Source: Salinactinospora qingdaonensis | GTDB lineage: Bacteria > Actinomycetota > Actinomycetes > Streptosporangiales > Streptosporangiaceae | Reading direction: 5' to 3' | Length of the DNA stretch: 64,000 nt | Assembly (NCBI RefSeq): GCF_039539445.1 | Contig: NZ_BAABDD010000022.1 | Location: 12,300-76,299, forward strand | Shown here: positions 1 to 7,745 of the stretch, one piece after another | Layout of the letters: each line of letters opens with the position of its first letter | Numbering within the stretch: the first letter of the stretch is position 1 | Translations under genes and position numbers: made by a program | Notes under the pieces: generated by a model | Told to the model about the DNA's origin: nothing | The model's input: the letters and a program-made list of their open reading frames with translations, nothing else | Database searches by the model: none

Positions 1-1772
1 TGCTACGGGCTCCCACCGGCAGCGGAAAGACCGAAGCCGCCCTGGCCTGGGCCTCGCACCAACTCGACGACATGAGCGGCCAGCCCCGCCTGATATGGGT
101 GCTGCCCTATCGGGCCTCCATCGACGCCGCCTGGAAGCGCTTCCTCCACAACCTGGTGCCTGAGCCCGGAGCCGCCCAGCCCGACATCGCGGTGCTGCAC
201 GCCACCACCGTCCAGACCCTGCTCACCCACGCCGTCGCCGAGGACACCACCCCCACCCGGGAGGCTAGCGCTGTCCCGAAGCACACGATGGCGGTGCAGG
301 CCCGCGACCGTGCCCACGCGATGCGCACCCTGTTCGCCCAACGGGTGCGCGTGTCCACCCCGCACCAGTTGCTGCGCGCGGCCATCGCCGGGCCCCGCTA
401 TTCCAGCTTCCTCCTCGAACAGGCCAACGCCCTCATCGTGCTCGACGAGCTGCACGCCTACGACCCGACCACCTTCGGCCGGATCTGTGCGGCCATGGGC
501 CTGTGGGAACAGCTGGGAAGCCGGGTGGCCATCGCCTCAGCCACCTTGGCCCCGCCCATGCTCGACCTGATCCGCGACACCCTCACCAACGGCGTCACCG
601 TGCACCAGGCGCCCTCGGGCACCGCGCCGGACCGCCACCGTCTCGTCGCTCATCACCCCTGGAGGGTTCGCAACCTGGCCATCTCCGACCTTGCCCGCGC
701 CGCCCGCGCCAGCCTCTGCGGCCAAGTCGAGTTGATGGACATGCAACTGGGCACCAGTCTGGCCGACATCTGCGCCGCCATCACCACCGGCGACTACGAC
801 CTCGTGGGCATCTCCGCCACCTTCGGCCAACACGACCTGCTTACCCGTGCTCTCGACCACACCTTCGCCCTCACCGAGCCACCAACCGTGATCGCCGGCG
901 GCAGCCTCACCGCACGCAACGAAGCGCTCCTCCTGCAACGCTACCCTCACCTGCTCATCGCCCGCGGCGCCGGCGAACCCACCATCGCCGATCTGATCAC
1001 CTGGCACCACGGCGACCTCGCTTTGGAGGAGGTCCGCGGACTGGGCTACACCGGCGCTCCCCGCGGCGGCGCACTGGCGGTCACCCCTCCCTCGGTGCGC
1101 CGCACGCCCACCGTGGCCAACCGCCACCAACCCGACATGTTGCCCGAACTCGATCTGCTAGCGGCAACGCTTGACCACCACGGCGTCGCCCAACTGGAAA
1201 CCTCACGCGGCTGCACCAACTACTGCTCCTTCTGCCCTCGCGGCCACAAAGGGATGTGGTCGAGCCTGACCCTCCAGTCCCTGCCGTGGATGCTGGAGGA
1301 AATCGGCGCGGCCTTCGACCGCCACCCCGGCACCGCACGCACGCTCTACCTCGTCGACGAGGAGATCATCGGCCACGGCCCCGACAGCCTCCCCCGCATC
1401 CGCGACATCGCCAACCAGCTTCACCAAGCCGGTATGACCTGGGAGTCCTCCTGCCGCATCGACCGAATCGTTGACCCCAGCCACGACCGCGCCTGGCATC
1501 TGGAACGCGCCCAACTCTGGCGCGACCTGTGCGGCCAAGGCCTGTGCCGCATGCTCTTCGGCGTGGAATCGGGTGTCACCTCGGTGCTCGCACGCTTTAA
1601 CAAGGAGACCACCGCAGAACAGAACGCCCTGGCCATCCGCACCCTCTCCGCGCTGGGCGTGCCCACCCGCTACACCTACATCACCTTCGATCACCTGATG
1701 AGCGCCGAAGAACTTGCCGCCACCCACGCTTTCCAAGCCCGCACCGACCTACTGTTACGCCCCCTGCCGTAA
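1..1772 (+). pseudogene. Cas3-type helicase fragment joined in frame to a B12-binding radical SAM protein; 5' end outside window
   Basis: The reading frame is open from the left edge (base 3) to a TAA at 1770-1772. Its first ~215 codons are the RecA1 half of a superfamily-2 helicase of Cas3 type: Walker A APTGSGKTEAAL (bases 12-47), a DELH box near 445 and an SAT motif near 537. No RecA2 motifs follow. From about base 655 (HPWRVRNLAISDLARAAR) the protein becomes a cobalamin-binding domain (VELMDMQLG, DLVGISATFGQHD). A radical SAM core follows with CX3CX2C at 1212, 1224 and 1233, the 4Fe-4S/AdoMet motif. Homology to the radical SAM protein continues past the stop in the same frame. I infer a deletion-born chimera in a decaying island. 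A real fusion is possible but less likely, because half a helicase and the radical SAM C-terminus are missing. Confidence 0.7.
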
Positions 1773-2172
1773 CTGCCCGTCGAGACCATCGTCGACGGCG
1801 TGCGCGACGAGGACTTCGTGGCCGAACACTCCAGCGGGCGCCCCTTCTACACCGCCATCTCCTACATGCTGGTGTCCATGGAATGCCTCATCGGCGCCGC
1901 CTACACCCGCCGTGTCGAAGCCGCCGGCCTCTCCGGGCACCCCCGCCCCTCGCTGGGCCGCATCGACGCCGACTTCGCGGACTGGCGGATCGGCATCTGC
2001 TCCCAGCTCGCCCAGCTCTGGATCGATCGCAACTTCGCCCTGGACTACACACTGAAGTCCATCGAAAAGATCTTGGAAGGAGAGGCCCGCCACCAGGTGC
2101 GCCACACCCGCTCCCTCCTCAAGGACGCCGCATTCGCTCTGCTCGGGGCGATGCTGGAGCACATCGCTCAAA
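1773..2172 (+). pseudogene. C-terminal remainder of the radical SAM protein after the in-frame stop
   Basis: Immediately after the TAA at 1770 the same frame reads LPVETIVDGVRDEDFVAEHS and then a run of ordinary radical SAM C-terminal sequence (YTAISYMLVSMECLIGAAYT), with no frameshift. The stop therefore looks like a nonsense mutation inside one gene. A GTG at 1800 could restart translation, but no convincing ribosome binding site precedes it. The family-like sequence fades at about base 2170 (MLEHIAQ), where the frame runs on into unrelated and then integrase sequence. The protein as it stands would be non-functional unless the stop is read through. Confidence 0.65.
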
Positions 2173-2237
2173 AGAGAACTTTATTCAGGCGATCTCACGC
2201 CCAAAAGTGCCTCCACACCAGTTGCGATCCCTTCAGG

Positions 2238-2424
2238 GGTGATGAGCGGACAGTGCAGAAGATGTTGGGCCACGCCAAGCCGTCGATGACGCTCGACGTC
2301 TACGGCCTCCTCTGGCCCGATCGCCTCGACGAGGTGGCCGATGGCCGACGCCATGGACGCGCGCCGCATGGCGGCGCTGACGAACGCCGAAGATAGCGCG
2401 AAACGAAACGGCCGCTCCTGAAGC
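2238..2424 (+). pseudogene. Remnant of tyrosine recombinase (phage-type integrase) C-terminus
   Basis: The translation DERTVQKMLGHAKPSMTLDV followed by Y (bases 2241-2303) matches the C-terminal box of tyrosine recombinases, V-x-(K/R)-M-L-GHA-x(3)-TLD-x-Y, including the catalytic His-region Gly-His and the nucleophile Tyr. The upstream HxLR box and the rest of the catalytic domain are absent. A frameshift near 2340 moves the tail to the next frame (ADAMDARRMAAL, ending at a TGA near 2421). It lies about 90 bases from the 3' end of tRNA-Leu, the usual place for an integrase beside its attachment site, and so marks the right end of an old integrated element. Confidence 0.75.
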
Positions 2425-2510
2425 GTGTGCACTATATGTGCAACGCCTGGAAGCGACCGCCTTCCACGACCGTGAACCATACACTCTGACCTGCGAGTTC
2501 ACCGGCCATC

Positions 2511-2598
2511 TGGTGTCCGAGGGGGGACTTGAACCCCCATGCCCTTAACGGGCACTAGCACCTCAAGCTAGCGCGTCTACCTATTCCGCCACCCGGAC
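2511..2598 (-). tRNA. tRNA-Leu (anticodon GAG)
   Basis: Read on the minus strand, a 7-bp acceptor stem (GTCCGGG with CTCGGAC) encloses a D arm with GGCGGAATAGGTAGAC, an anticodon arm CTAGC-TTGAGGT-GCTAG (anticodon GAG), a long class II variable arm and a T arm with GGTTCAAGTC. An ACCA 3' end is encoded (2511-2514). The integrase remnant beyond its 3' end suggests this gene served as an integration site. Confidence 0.95.
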
Positions 2599-2729
2599 TT
2601 GAAATGTCGGGCGTCTGTGCGCCCTGACGTCGTCAACGATAGCAAATGTATGGAGTTGCTCGTACATCGTTTGGCCGATGCGGGGACCATAGGGGGAAGC
2701 CCACGACAGCCAGACGAATGGGGGACGCC

Positions 2730-4052
2730 ATGGTGGACGACGAGCAGGCGATGAGTCGAGCCGAGCGGGAGGTCGTAGACCTGTGCCGGGAACTCATCGC
2801 CATCGACACCTCCAACTACGGGGACCACTCCGGGCCCGGAGAGCGTGAGGCGGCCGAGTACGTCGCCACCAAGCTCGACGAGGTCGGCGTGGAATCGCGG
2901 ATCTACGAATCCCACCCCGGGCGCAGCAGCGTCGTCGGTCGAATCGCCGGCCTCGACCCGACGAGACCGCCGCTGCTGCTCCACGGGCACCTAGACGTCG
3001 TCCCCGCCGACGCCGCCGACTGGACCCACCCGCCCTTCGCGGCAGAGATCGCCGACGGGTGCGTGTGGGGACGCGGCGCCGTCGACATGAAGGACATGGA
3101 CGCCATGATCCTCGCCGTGCTACGCCAGCGCATGCGCGAGGGCCGCAGGCCGCCCCGCGACATCGTGCTCGCCTTCCTCGCCGATGAGGAGGCCGGCGGC
3201 ACATGGGGGGCGCAGTGGCTCGTCGACCAGCACCCGGAACTGTTCGCCGACTGCACCGAAGCCATCAGCGAAGTCGGAGGCTTCAGCCTGACCATCAACC
3301 AGGACCGGCGGCTGTACCTCATCGAGACCGCGGAGAAAGGCATCGCGTGGCTGCGGCTGACCGCCCGCGGCAAAGCCGGACACGGCTCGATGGTCAACGA
3401 CGACAACGCCGTCACCGAACTCGCCGAGGCCGTCGCCCGACTCGGGCGGCACACCTTCCCCGTCCAGCTCACCAAGGCCGTTCGGGAACTGCTGGAAGAG
3501 ATCTGCCAAGAATTCGACATCCCCTTTGACGAGGACGACATCGAAAGCGTGGTGGCCCGACTCGGACCCATCGCCAACATGATCGGCGCAACACTGCGCC
3601 ACTCGATCAACCCCACCGTCCTCAACGGCGGCTACAAGGCCAACGTCATCCCCGGCACCGCCACAGCCGAGGTCGACGGCCGGTTCCTGCCGGGCATGGA
3701 GGAGGAGTTCTTCGCCGAGATCGACCGGCTCCTCGGCCCCAAGGTGACTCGGGAATTCATCCACCACCTGCCGGCGGTCGAGACCGGCTTCGAGGGCGGG
3801 ATCGTCACCGCCATGACCGACGCGCTCCAGGCCGAAGACCCGGGGGCGCGGACCGTGCCCTACTGCATGTCAGGTGGCACCGACGCCAAGAGCTTCCAAC
3901 GGCTCGGAATCCGCAACTTCGGGTTCGCGCCACTGCGTCTGCCCCCGGAACTCGACTTCGCCGGCATGTTCCACGGCGTTGACGAGCGGGTGCCGGTGGA
4001 GTCGTTGCGCTTCGGCGTGCGGGTACTCGACCGCTTCATCGACCTCAGTTGA
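2730..4052 (+). CDS. M20-family zinc metallopeptidase/deacylase
   Basis: A 440-residue cytosolic di-zinc hydrolase of the M20/M25/M40 superfamily (ArgE/DapE/CPG2 type). Visible motifs are LLLHGHLDVVP (metal His and catalytic Asp), GRGAVDMKD (bridging Asp) and DEEAGG (general-base and metal Glu), followed by a dimerisation domain with GKAGHGS and a C-terminal metal-site segment MFHGVDERVP. I chose ATG 2730 because GGGGG lies about 6 bases upstream; ATGs at 2646 and 2718 are in frame but less well placed. The substrate cannot be read from sequence; aminoacyl or N-acyl dipeptides are typical. From memory, M20 genes neighbour chaplins and DUF5703 in streptomycetes, as here. Confidence 0.85.
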   Translation: MVDDEQAMSRAEREVVDLCRELIAIDTSNYGDHSGPGEREAAEYVATKLDEVGVESRIYESHPGRSSVVGRIAGLDPTRPPLLLHGHLDVVPADAADWTHPPFAAEIADGCVWGRGAVDMKDMDAMILAVLRQRMREGRRPPRDIVLAFLADEEAGGTWGAQWLVDQHPELFADCTEAISEVGGFSLTINQDRRLYLIETAEKGIAWLRLTARGKAGHGSMVNDDNAVTELAEAVARLGRHTFPVQLTKAVRELLEEICQEFDIPFDEDDIESVVARLGPIANMIGATLRHSINPTVLNGGYKANVIPGTATAEVDGRFLPGMEEEFFAEIDRLLGPKVTREFIHHLPAVETGFEGGIVTAMTDALQAEDPGARTVPYCMSGGTDAKSFQRLGIRNFGFAPLRLPPELDFAGMFHGVDERVPVESLRFGVRVLDRFIDLS

Positions 4053-4251
4053 GGGCCCGCCCCGCGCGCAACCTCGGTTACCGCCGGGGCGGCCCGGTAA
4101 AGATCTCCAGGTGGATTCTGTCGTTCCGGTTGCGCCGGCCAGCGTCGCCAGTGGTAAATTACAGTGCGTCGATGTCACGTAGCTTTACGTGTCGGTCGTG
4201 GTGCTCATCGCCGCCAAGGCCGTCACGTATGTTTCCTGTAAAGGGGTGACC

Positions 4252-5232
4252 ATGGTGTTCGCGAGCCGGCAGCAGCGGGAACGTCCCGCTGGCGCGGCTC
4301 GTGGCTCCCTGGCTCCCACAGTCCTTCGTCTTCTCACGCTGGGCGGGATCGCCGCCGCGGGGTGGCTGCTCGGCGGTGCTGGCTCGGCACTGGCCGAGGA
4401 TGCTCCGCTGGAGCCCGCCACCGTGGCGTTGGGGCAAGCCGTCGACGCCGCTGCCGAAGGCGCGACCTCGGCGTCCCCGGTCGGTGGGGCCGTCGACAGT
4501 GCTCTCAAGGGCGACTCCGCGGCGGTGGTGACCAGCGTCGCCGACGAAGCCGACGAGGCGGTCAGCGACACCGTCGAGGCCGGCCGCGGTATCAGCTCCC
4601 ACGCCGACCGTTCGCTACAGGCGGGCACGGCAGCCCTCACCGAGGGCGTGTCGCGAGGGCTCGCCGGCTCGACGGAAGGGGTCGCGTCGGGGGTGCGTCA
4701 GACGGTCGACAACGCTTCCACCGGCGACGCGATCAGCGGCATCACCGGTGCAGAGAGCGCCGGCTCCGACCGTTCCGCGCCGACGTCCAACGGCGATGCA
4801 GCGGAAGCGCCGCAGACCGAGTCGGCACCCGCTGAAAGCCGGGGAGCCGAGCGTGCCGGCGCTGACCGAGAGGTCTCCTCGGCCGGCGCCGCCTCAGCGG
4901 ACACCAGCACCGAAGGTGCGGCAGACGTCCCCGCCCCGGAGGACGTGCCGACCTTCAACATCGTCGCCTCCGGCAAGGAAACCAGTGCCGGCCGTGTTGA
5001 CCTCGCCGGCGAGGAAACCCCAGCCAGCGCACCGCTGTGGCCGCACAGCTCCGAGTCCAGCGCCACCACGTCCTCGGTTTCCTCCGTGTCGGTTCCGGGA
5101 GCTACTCCGCCCGCGTTCCTCGCCAGCCGAATCGACTCGCTGCGCCCCGTCGCGCACCGTGTCTCACTGCCCGCGGCTCCTGCTTTCGTCGCGCGTTACG
5201 CCGCCGACGACCCTTCCTTCTCGCCTGACTAG
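4252..5232 (+). CDS. Secreted Ala/Ser/Glu-rich protein of unknown function
   Basis: 326 residues beginning at ATG 4252 behind AAGGGG. An earlier in-frame start would precede the signal peptide with an implausible leader. Residues 1-50 form a signal peptide: Arg-rich n-region, hydrophobic LRLLTLGGIAAAGWLLGGA and an ALA cleavage site before EDAP. The mature protein is low complexity, rich in Ala, Ser, Glu, Thr and Gly. It has helical repeats such as AVDAAAEG and VTSVADEADEAVSDTVEAG in the first half and a Pro/Ser-rich second half. I see no catalytic motif, no cysteine pair, no C-terminal membrane anchor and no sorting signal. The neighbouring LPAAG protein and chaplin-like gene suggest a role at the cell surface; this is inference only. 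Confidence 0.7.
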   Translation: MVFASRQQRERPAGAARGSLAPTVLRLLTLGGIAAAGWLLGGAGSALAEDAPLEPATVALGQAVDAAAEGATSASPVGGAVDSALKGDSAAVVTSVADEADEAVSDTVEAGRGISSHADRSLQAGTAALTEGVSRGLAGSTEGVASGVRQTVDNASTGDAISGITGAESAGSDRSAPTSNGDAAEAPQTESAPAESRGAERAGADREVSSAGAASADTSTEGAADVPAPEDVPTFNIVASGKETSAGRVDLAGEETPASAPLWPHSSESSATTSSVSSVSVPGATPPAFLASRIDSLRPVAHRVSLPAAPAFVARYAADDPSFSPD

Positions 5233-5384
5233 CTCCTCGCCCGGATCAGCCTAGGCGCCCCCGTTTCCCGGCCCTCGTCGCCGAATGTGCGTTTGCACAC
5301 TCCTCGCGCCTCTGCCGACCAAGACCCGGCCCTTTTCGGAACCGTCTCGTAACGCGCGCCCCTTTCAACTTTCAAGGACCTGCC

Positions 5385-5906
5385 ATGCCGAGTGCGCACA
5401 ACACGTCGCGAAAAACGGCTTTTGTCACCCTTGCCGCTGTTGTCGCCGCAGGCTCTCTCGTCGCTGTGACCAGCGCGCACGCCACCGAGGCGCCGTCCAG
5501 CGCCCCTCCTTCCGGTGCCACCGCCGCACCCGCCACAGCCGGGTGTGCCACCCCTACAGCCGAGATGGACATGCCCAGCGTGTGGCTGCCCCGTGCCGAG
5601 TCCACCGACCAGTCCGGCCCGCTGCCGCCGGGGCCTCCCCGGGCCCCGGAATCTTCGGCGCATCTTCGTGACCCCGACAACGAGGAGAACGACCATGCCC
5701 CCGCCCCATCCGCTGCCGCATCCGCGTCGCCCACAGCCAACGACACCCCCTCCACCTACGGTTCCCCCACCGCGTCGCGCGCCCTCGTAACCAGCCTCCC
5801 GGCCGCCGGTTCCACCATCCTCGCCTGTGCCGGTATCGCGGCCACCGCGATCGTCACAGCCGCGGGCGCCGTCATGCTGAACCGCGACTCCATGGGTCCG
5901 CCGTAA
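5385..5906 (+). CDS. Secreted wall-anchored-like protein with an LPAAG sorting-type tail
   Basis: 173 residues, start ATG 5385 behind AAGGA. A signal peptide (MPSAHNTSRKTAFVTL..., cut after SAHA) is followed by a Pro/Ala/Ser-rich linker. The C-terminus has SLPAAG (from residue 138), a ~22-residue hydrophobic stretch and a short tail NRDSMGPP. This is the three-part layout of a sortase signal, but with Ala in place of Thr at the position normally joined to peptidoglycan. The tail carries one Arg and one Asp, weaker than the usual positive tail. It could be a sortase substrate of unusual specificity or simply a C-terminally anchored membrane protein. No sortase gene is in the window. The gene sits between two other secreted proteins. 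Confidence 0.65.
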   Translation: MPSAHNTSRKTAFVTLAAVVAAGSLVAVTSAHATEAPSSAPPSGATAAPATAGCATPTAEMDMPSVWLPRAESTDQSGPLPPGPPRAPESSAHLRDPDNEENDHAPAPSAAASASPTANDTPSTYGSPTASRALVTSLPAAGSTILACAGIAATAIVTAAGAVMLNRDSMGPP

Positions 5907-5933
5907 CCCGCGCGGCTCCCGGTCCACGGACCG

Positions 5934-5984
5934 GGGGCTGGCGTGACCGCCGCGACAACGCGGCGCGGCGGTCACGCCAGCCCC
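5934..5984. terminator. Perfect 21-bp inverted repeat, likely terminator
   Basis: Arms at 5934-5954 and 5964-5984 are exact reverse complements, with a 9-base loop. It begins 28 bases after the stop at 5906. There is no T tract, as is common for actinobacterial hairpin terminators. It separates the LPAAG gene from the chaplin-like gene. Confidence 0.75.
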
Positions 5985-6182
5985 GCCCAGCCAGGGCGGA
6001 GCTGTAGGGGCGGGTGGAGGCGAAAGAACGCCGCTCGCCCTTCGTGTCCCGGCACGACCCGTCAGCCAGACGGGCGATACCGGACGATCCGGGCCGTGAA
6101 CACTCGCTCTCGCCAGGAGCGACAGTCGCCGCGGTCGTCAGGATCTCAGCTCATCCGAACAATCGCTGAAAGGACATCCCAC

Positions 6183-6848
6183 ATGCGCACGTGGGTTCGC
6201 AGCTCGACAAAAATAGCGCTGCTCACAGCCGGATTCGTCGCCATGGGCACCGGGATTTCGCTCGCCGACACTCTCCCGAACGCCGAGGGGGCCACCTCCG
6301 AGCGCGGCGAGCTCGCGGTCACCGAGGAGATCAAGGAGACCCTCGGTCACGTCGAACGCACCACCGACGGGCTCACACCGGTCGTGGACACCCAGAACAC
6401 CATCCCCAACCCCAACAGGGACGGGGGAGTGCTGGCCCGGCCCGTCGACAGCGCCCTTTCCCTGGCGCAGGAGGGGGAAAGCACCGCCACCGTGCCGATG
6501 CGTCACTCCGGCGGCGGGCACGCAGCCGAGGTCATGACCTCCGGCAACGGCTCAGCGGTCGGTGGTAACCAACTCGTCGCTGATCTCGACGCCCCGGCGA
6601 ACGCATCTGGTAACGCGGTCGCCGCCGTCCTGGGCGTCTCCGGAGCGACCTCCGAAGACGTCGGCGCTGTGGTGGTGACGCAACGTAAGGACATCGAAAC
6701 GTCTGGCAATGGTTCGGCCGTTGGCGGCAACCAAGGGGTCGTCGACGTTGACACCCCGGTGAACGTCGCGGGTAACGCTGTCGGTGCGGTCGCCGGTGTC
6801 GCGGGCGCGGCAGCCGAGGACACCGGCGCTGCGGTCGGGGGGCGCTAG
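6183..6848 (+). CDS. Secreted protein with two cysteine-less chaplin-like repeats
   Basis: 221 residues from ATG 6183, preceded by GAAAGGA. A signal peptide (MRTWVRSSTKIALLTAGFVA, cut after LAD or nearby) leads to a ~90-residue polar segment, then two ~45-residue repeats. Each repeat has SGNGSAVGGNQ, then D-x-D-x-P-x-N, then GNAVxxVxGVxGA and ED. This is the chaplin (DUF320) pattern seen with cysteines in the gene at 57040, but NACGNAV is replaced here by NASGNAV and NVAGNAV and the second Cys is also lost. Chaplins are amyloid-forming hydrophobins that coat aerial hyphae; the disulfide found in short chaplins cannot form here. The long N-terminal spacer is not typical of short chaplins. Confidence 0.75.
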   Translation: MRTWVRSSTKIALLTAGFVAMGTGISLADTLPNAEGATSERGELAVTEEIKETLGHVERTTDGLTPVVDTQNTIPNPNRDGGVLARPVDSALSLAQEGESTATVPMRHSGGGHAAEVMTSGNGSAVGGNQLVADLDAPANASGNAVAAVLGVSGATSEDVGAVVVTQRKDIETSGNGSAVGGNQGVVDVDTPVNVAGNAVGAVAGVAGAAAEDTGAAVGGR

Positions 6849-7312
6849 TCGCCCTCGGCCGGGTTGGGCCTTTCGGGGCCTCTTGAGCCGAGGGCTGTCT
6901 CAGCGGCGCCTCGGCCGGCCTTCCCGTGGGAGGTGGGCCTGCCCTTGCGGGGCCGTGAGTAATCTCCCACACCTGCCAAGTAAGCGTGTGCCGTTGTGGG
7001 CCGGAGCCTTGGACACGTTCCGGTCACCTCAGCGGCACCGATAAGAGATTGTGAATCGGCGGTCCGGCCGTCACCGTGTCCCTCCCTGCCGTCTTTACGA
7101 TCGCGGCGGACCAGACGGGGGAGGGGCGTGCGGATGAGCGCCGGTGCGGCCGGCCATCCGGTGTCCCGCCGGCATACGCGGCGGACGGGCGGGAGCAAGC
7201 GGATGGGGTGGCCGTACGCCGAAGCGGTGAGCCCCCTGGAATATTCCGGGGGCTCACCGCTTTGTTGTCTGGGGCCGGCCACGCCCACCAGGGACAACCA
7301 TTGTGGCTTAAA
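6849..7312. other. Intergenic region without a convincing gene
   Basis: About 460 bases between the chaplin-like gene and the convergent DUF5703 gene. The only clear element is the hairpin at 7222-7262. The possible reading frames here lack ribosome binding sites and recognisable protein sequence. Confidence 0.6.
7222..7262. terminator. Bidirectional hairpin terminator
   Basis: Arms AGCGGTGAGCCCCCTGGA and TCCGGGGGCTCACCGCT pair over about 17 bp with one bulge, around an ATAT loop, and are flanked by AA and TT. It lies between the ends of two converging genes. Confidence 0.85.
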
Positions 7313-7498
7313 TCACATCGTTCGGACGGGGCGGATGATCTTTCGGCGCAGCGTGACACGTCGAGTGCCGTCGGGGTACAACCGCACTCTGGCGAGTTCC
7401 CAGTGCCCGTATTCGGCGTGTTCCGTGAGAGCTTGGCGAGTGGCCCCGCGTGTGCTACCGCGTGGGAACCGGAGATCCTGGTACTCGTATTCCACCAT
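7313..7498 (-). CDS. DUF5703 family protein
   Basis: 61 residues starting MVEYEYQDLRFPRG and containing LTEHAEYGHWELARVRLYPD and RRKIIR. It matches, from memory, the short conserved actinobacterial DUF5703 family, so I take the internal start at 7498 rather than the longer frame to 7678. It is basic, with no signal peptide or membrane segment. Its function is unknown. In streptomycetes it is commonly found near chaplin and M20 peptidase genes (recalled), which matches this neighbourhood. Confidence 0.8.
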   Translation of the reverse strand: MVEYEYQDLRFPRGSTRGATRQALTEHAEYGHWELARVRLYPDGTRRVTLRRKIIRPVRTM

Positions 7499-7745
7499 TG
7501 CGCTTATTCTGCGACTGCCGACGGGGGTTGTGCCATAGCGTGCGGTCGTTTGGGTAATCACCACATGGCCACAACGAGAACATCTCAGGGGCCCTAAGTG
7601 GCCAGCCGCCCTCACCCGCGTGGGCGGCGCGGCCTTGGTCCTTCGGTTACCGTCAGTTGCCGGGGACCGATAGTCCACGATTCGCGAACTCGGATCGTTA
7701 TAGACGACACAAGGCTTTAAAGACAGTTAGACGTAGGGGAACAGC

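Noticed and set aside
5943..6182. 80-residue N-terminal extension of the chaplin-like protein
   Set aside because: It would begin inside a perfect terminator hairpin. ATG 6183 has a good binding site and starts the signal peptide.
7499..7678. Longer DUF5703 protein starting at 7678
   Set aside because: The family is about 60 residues and begins at MVEYEY; the upstream residues show no family likeness.
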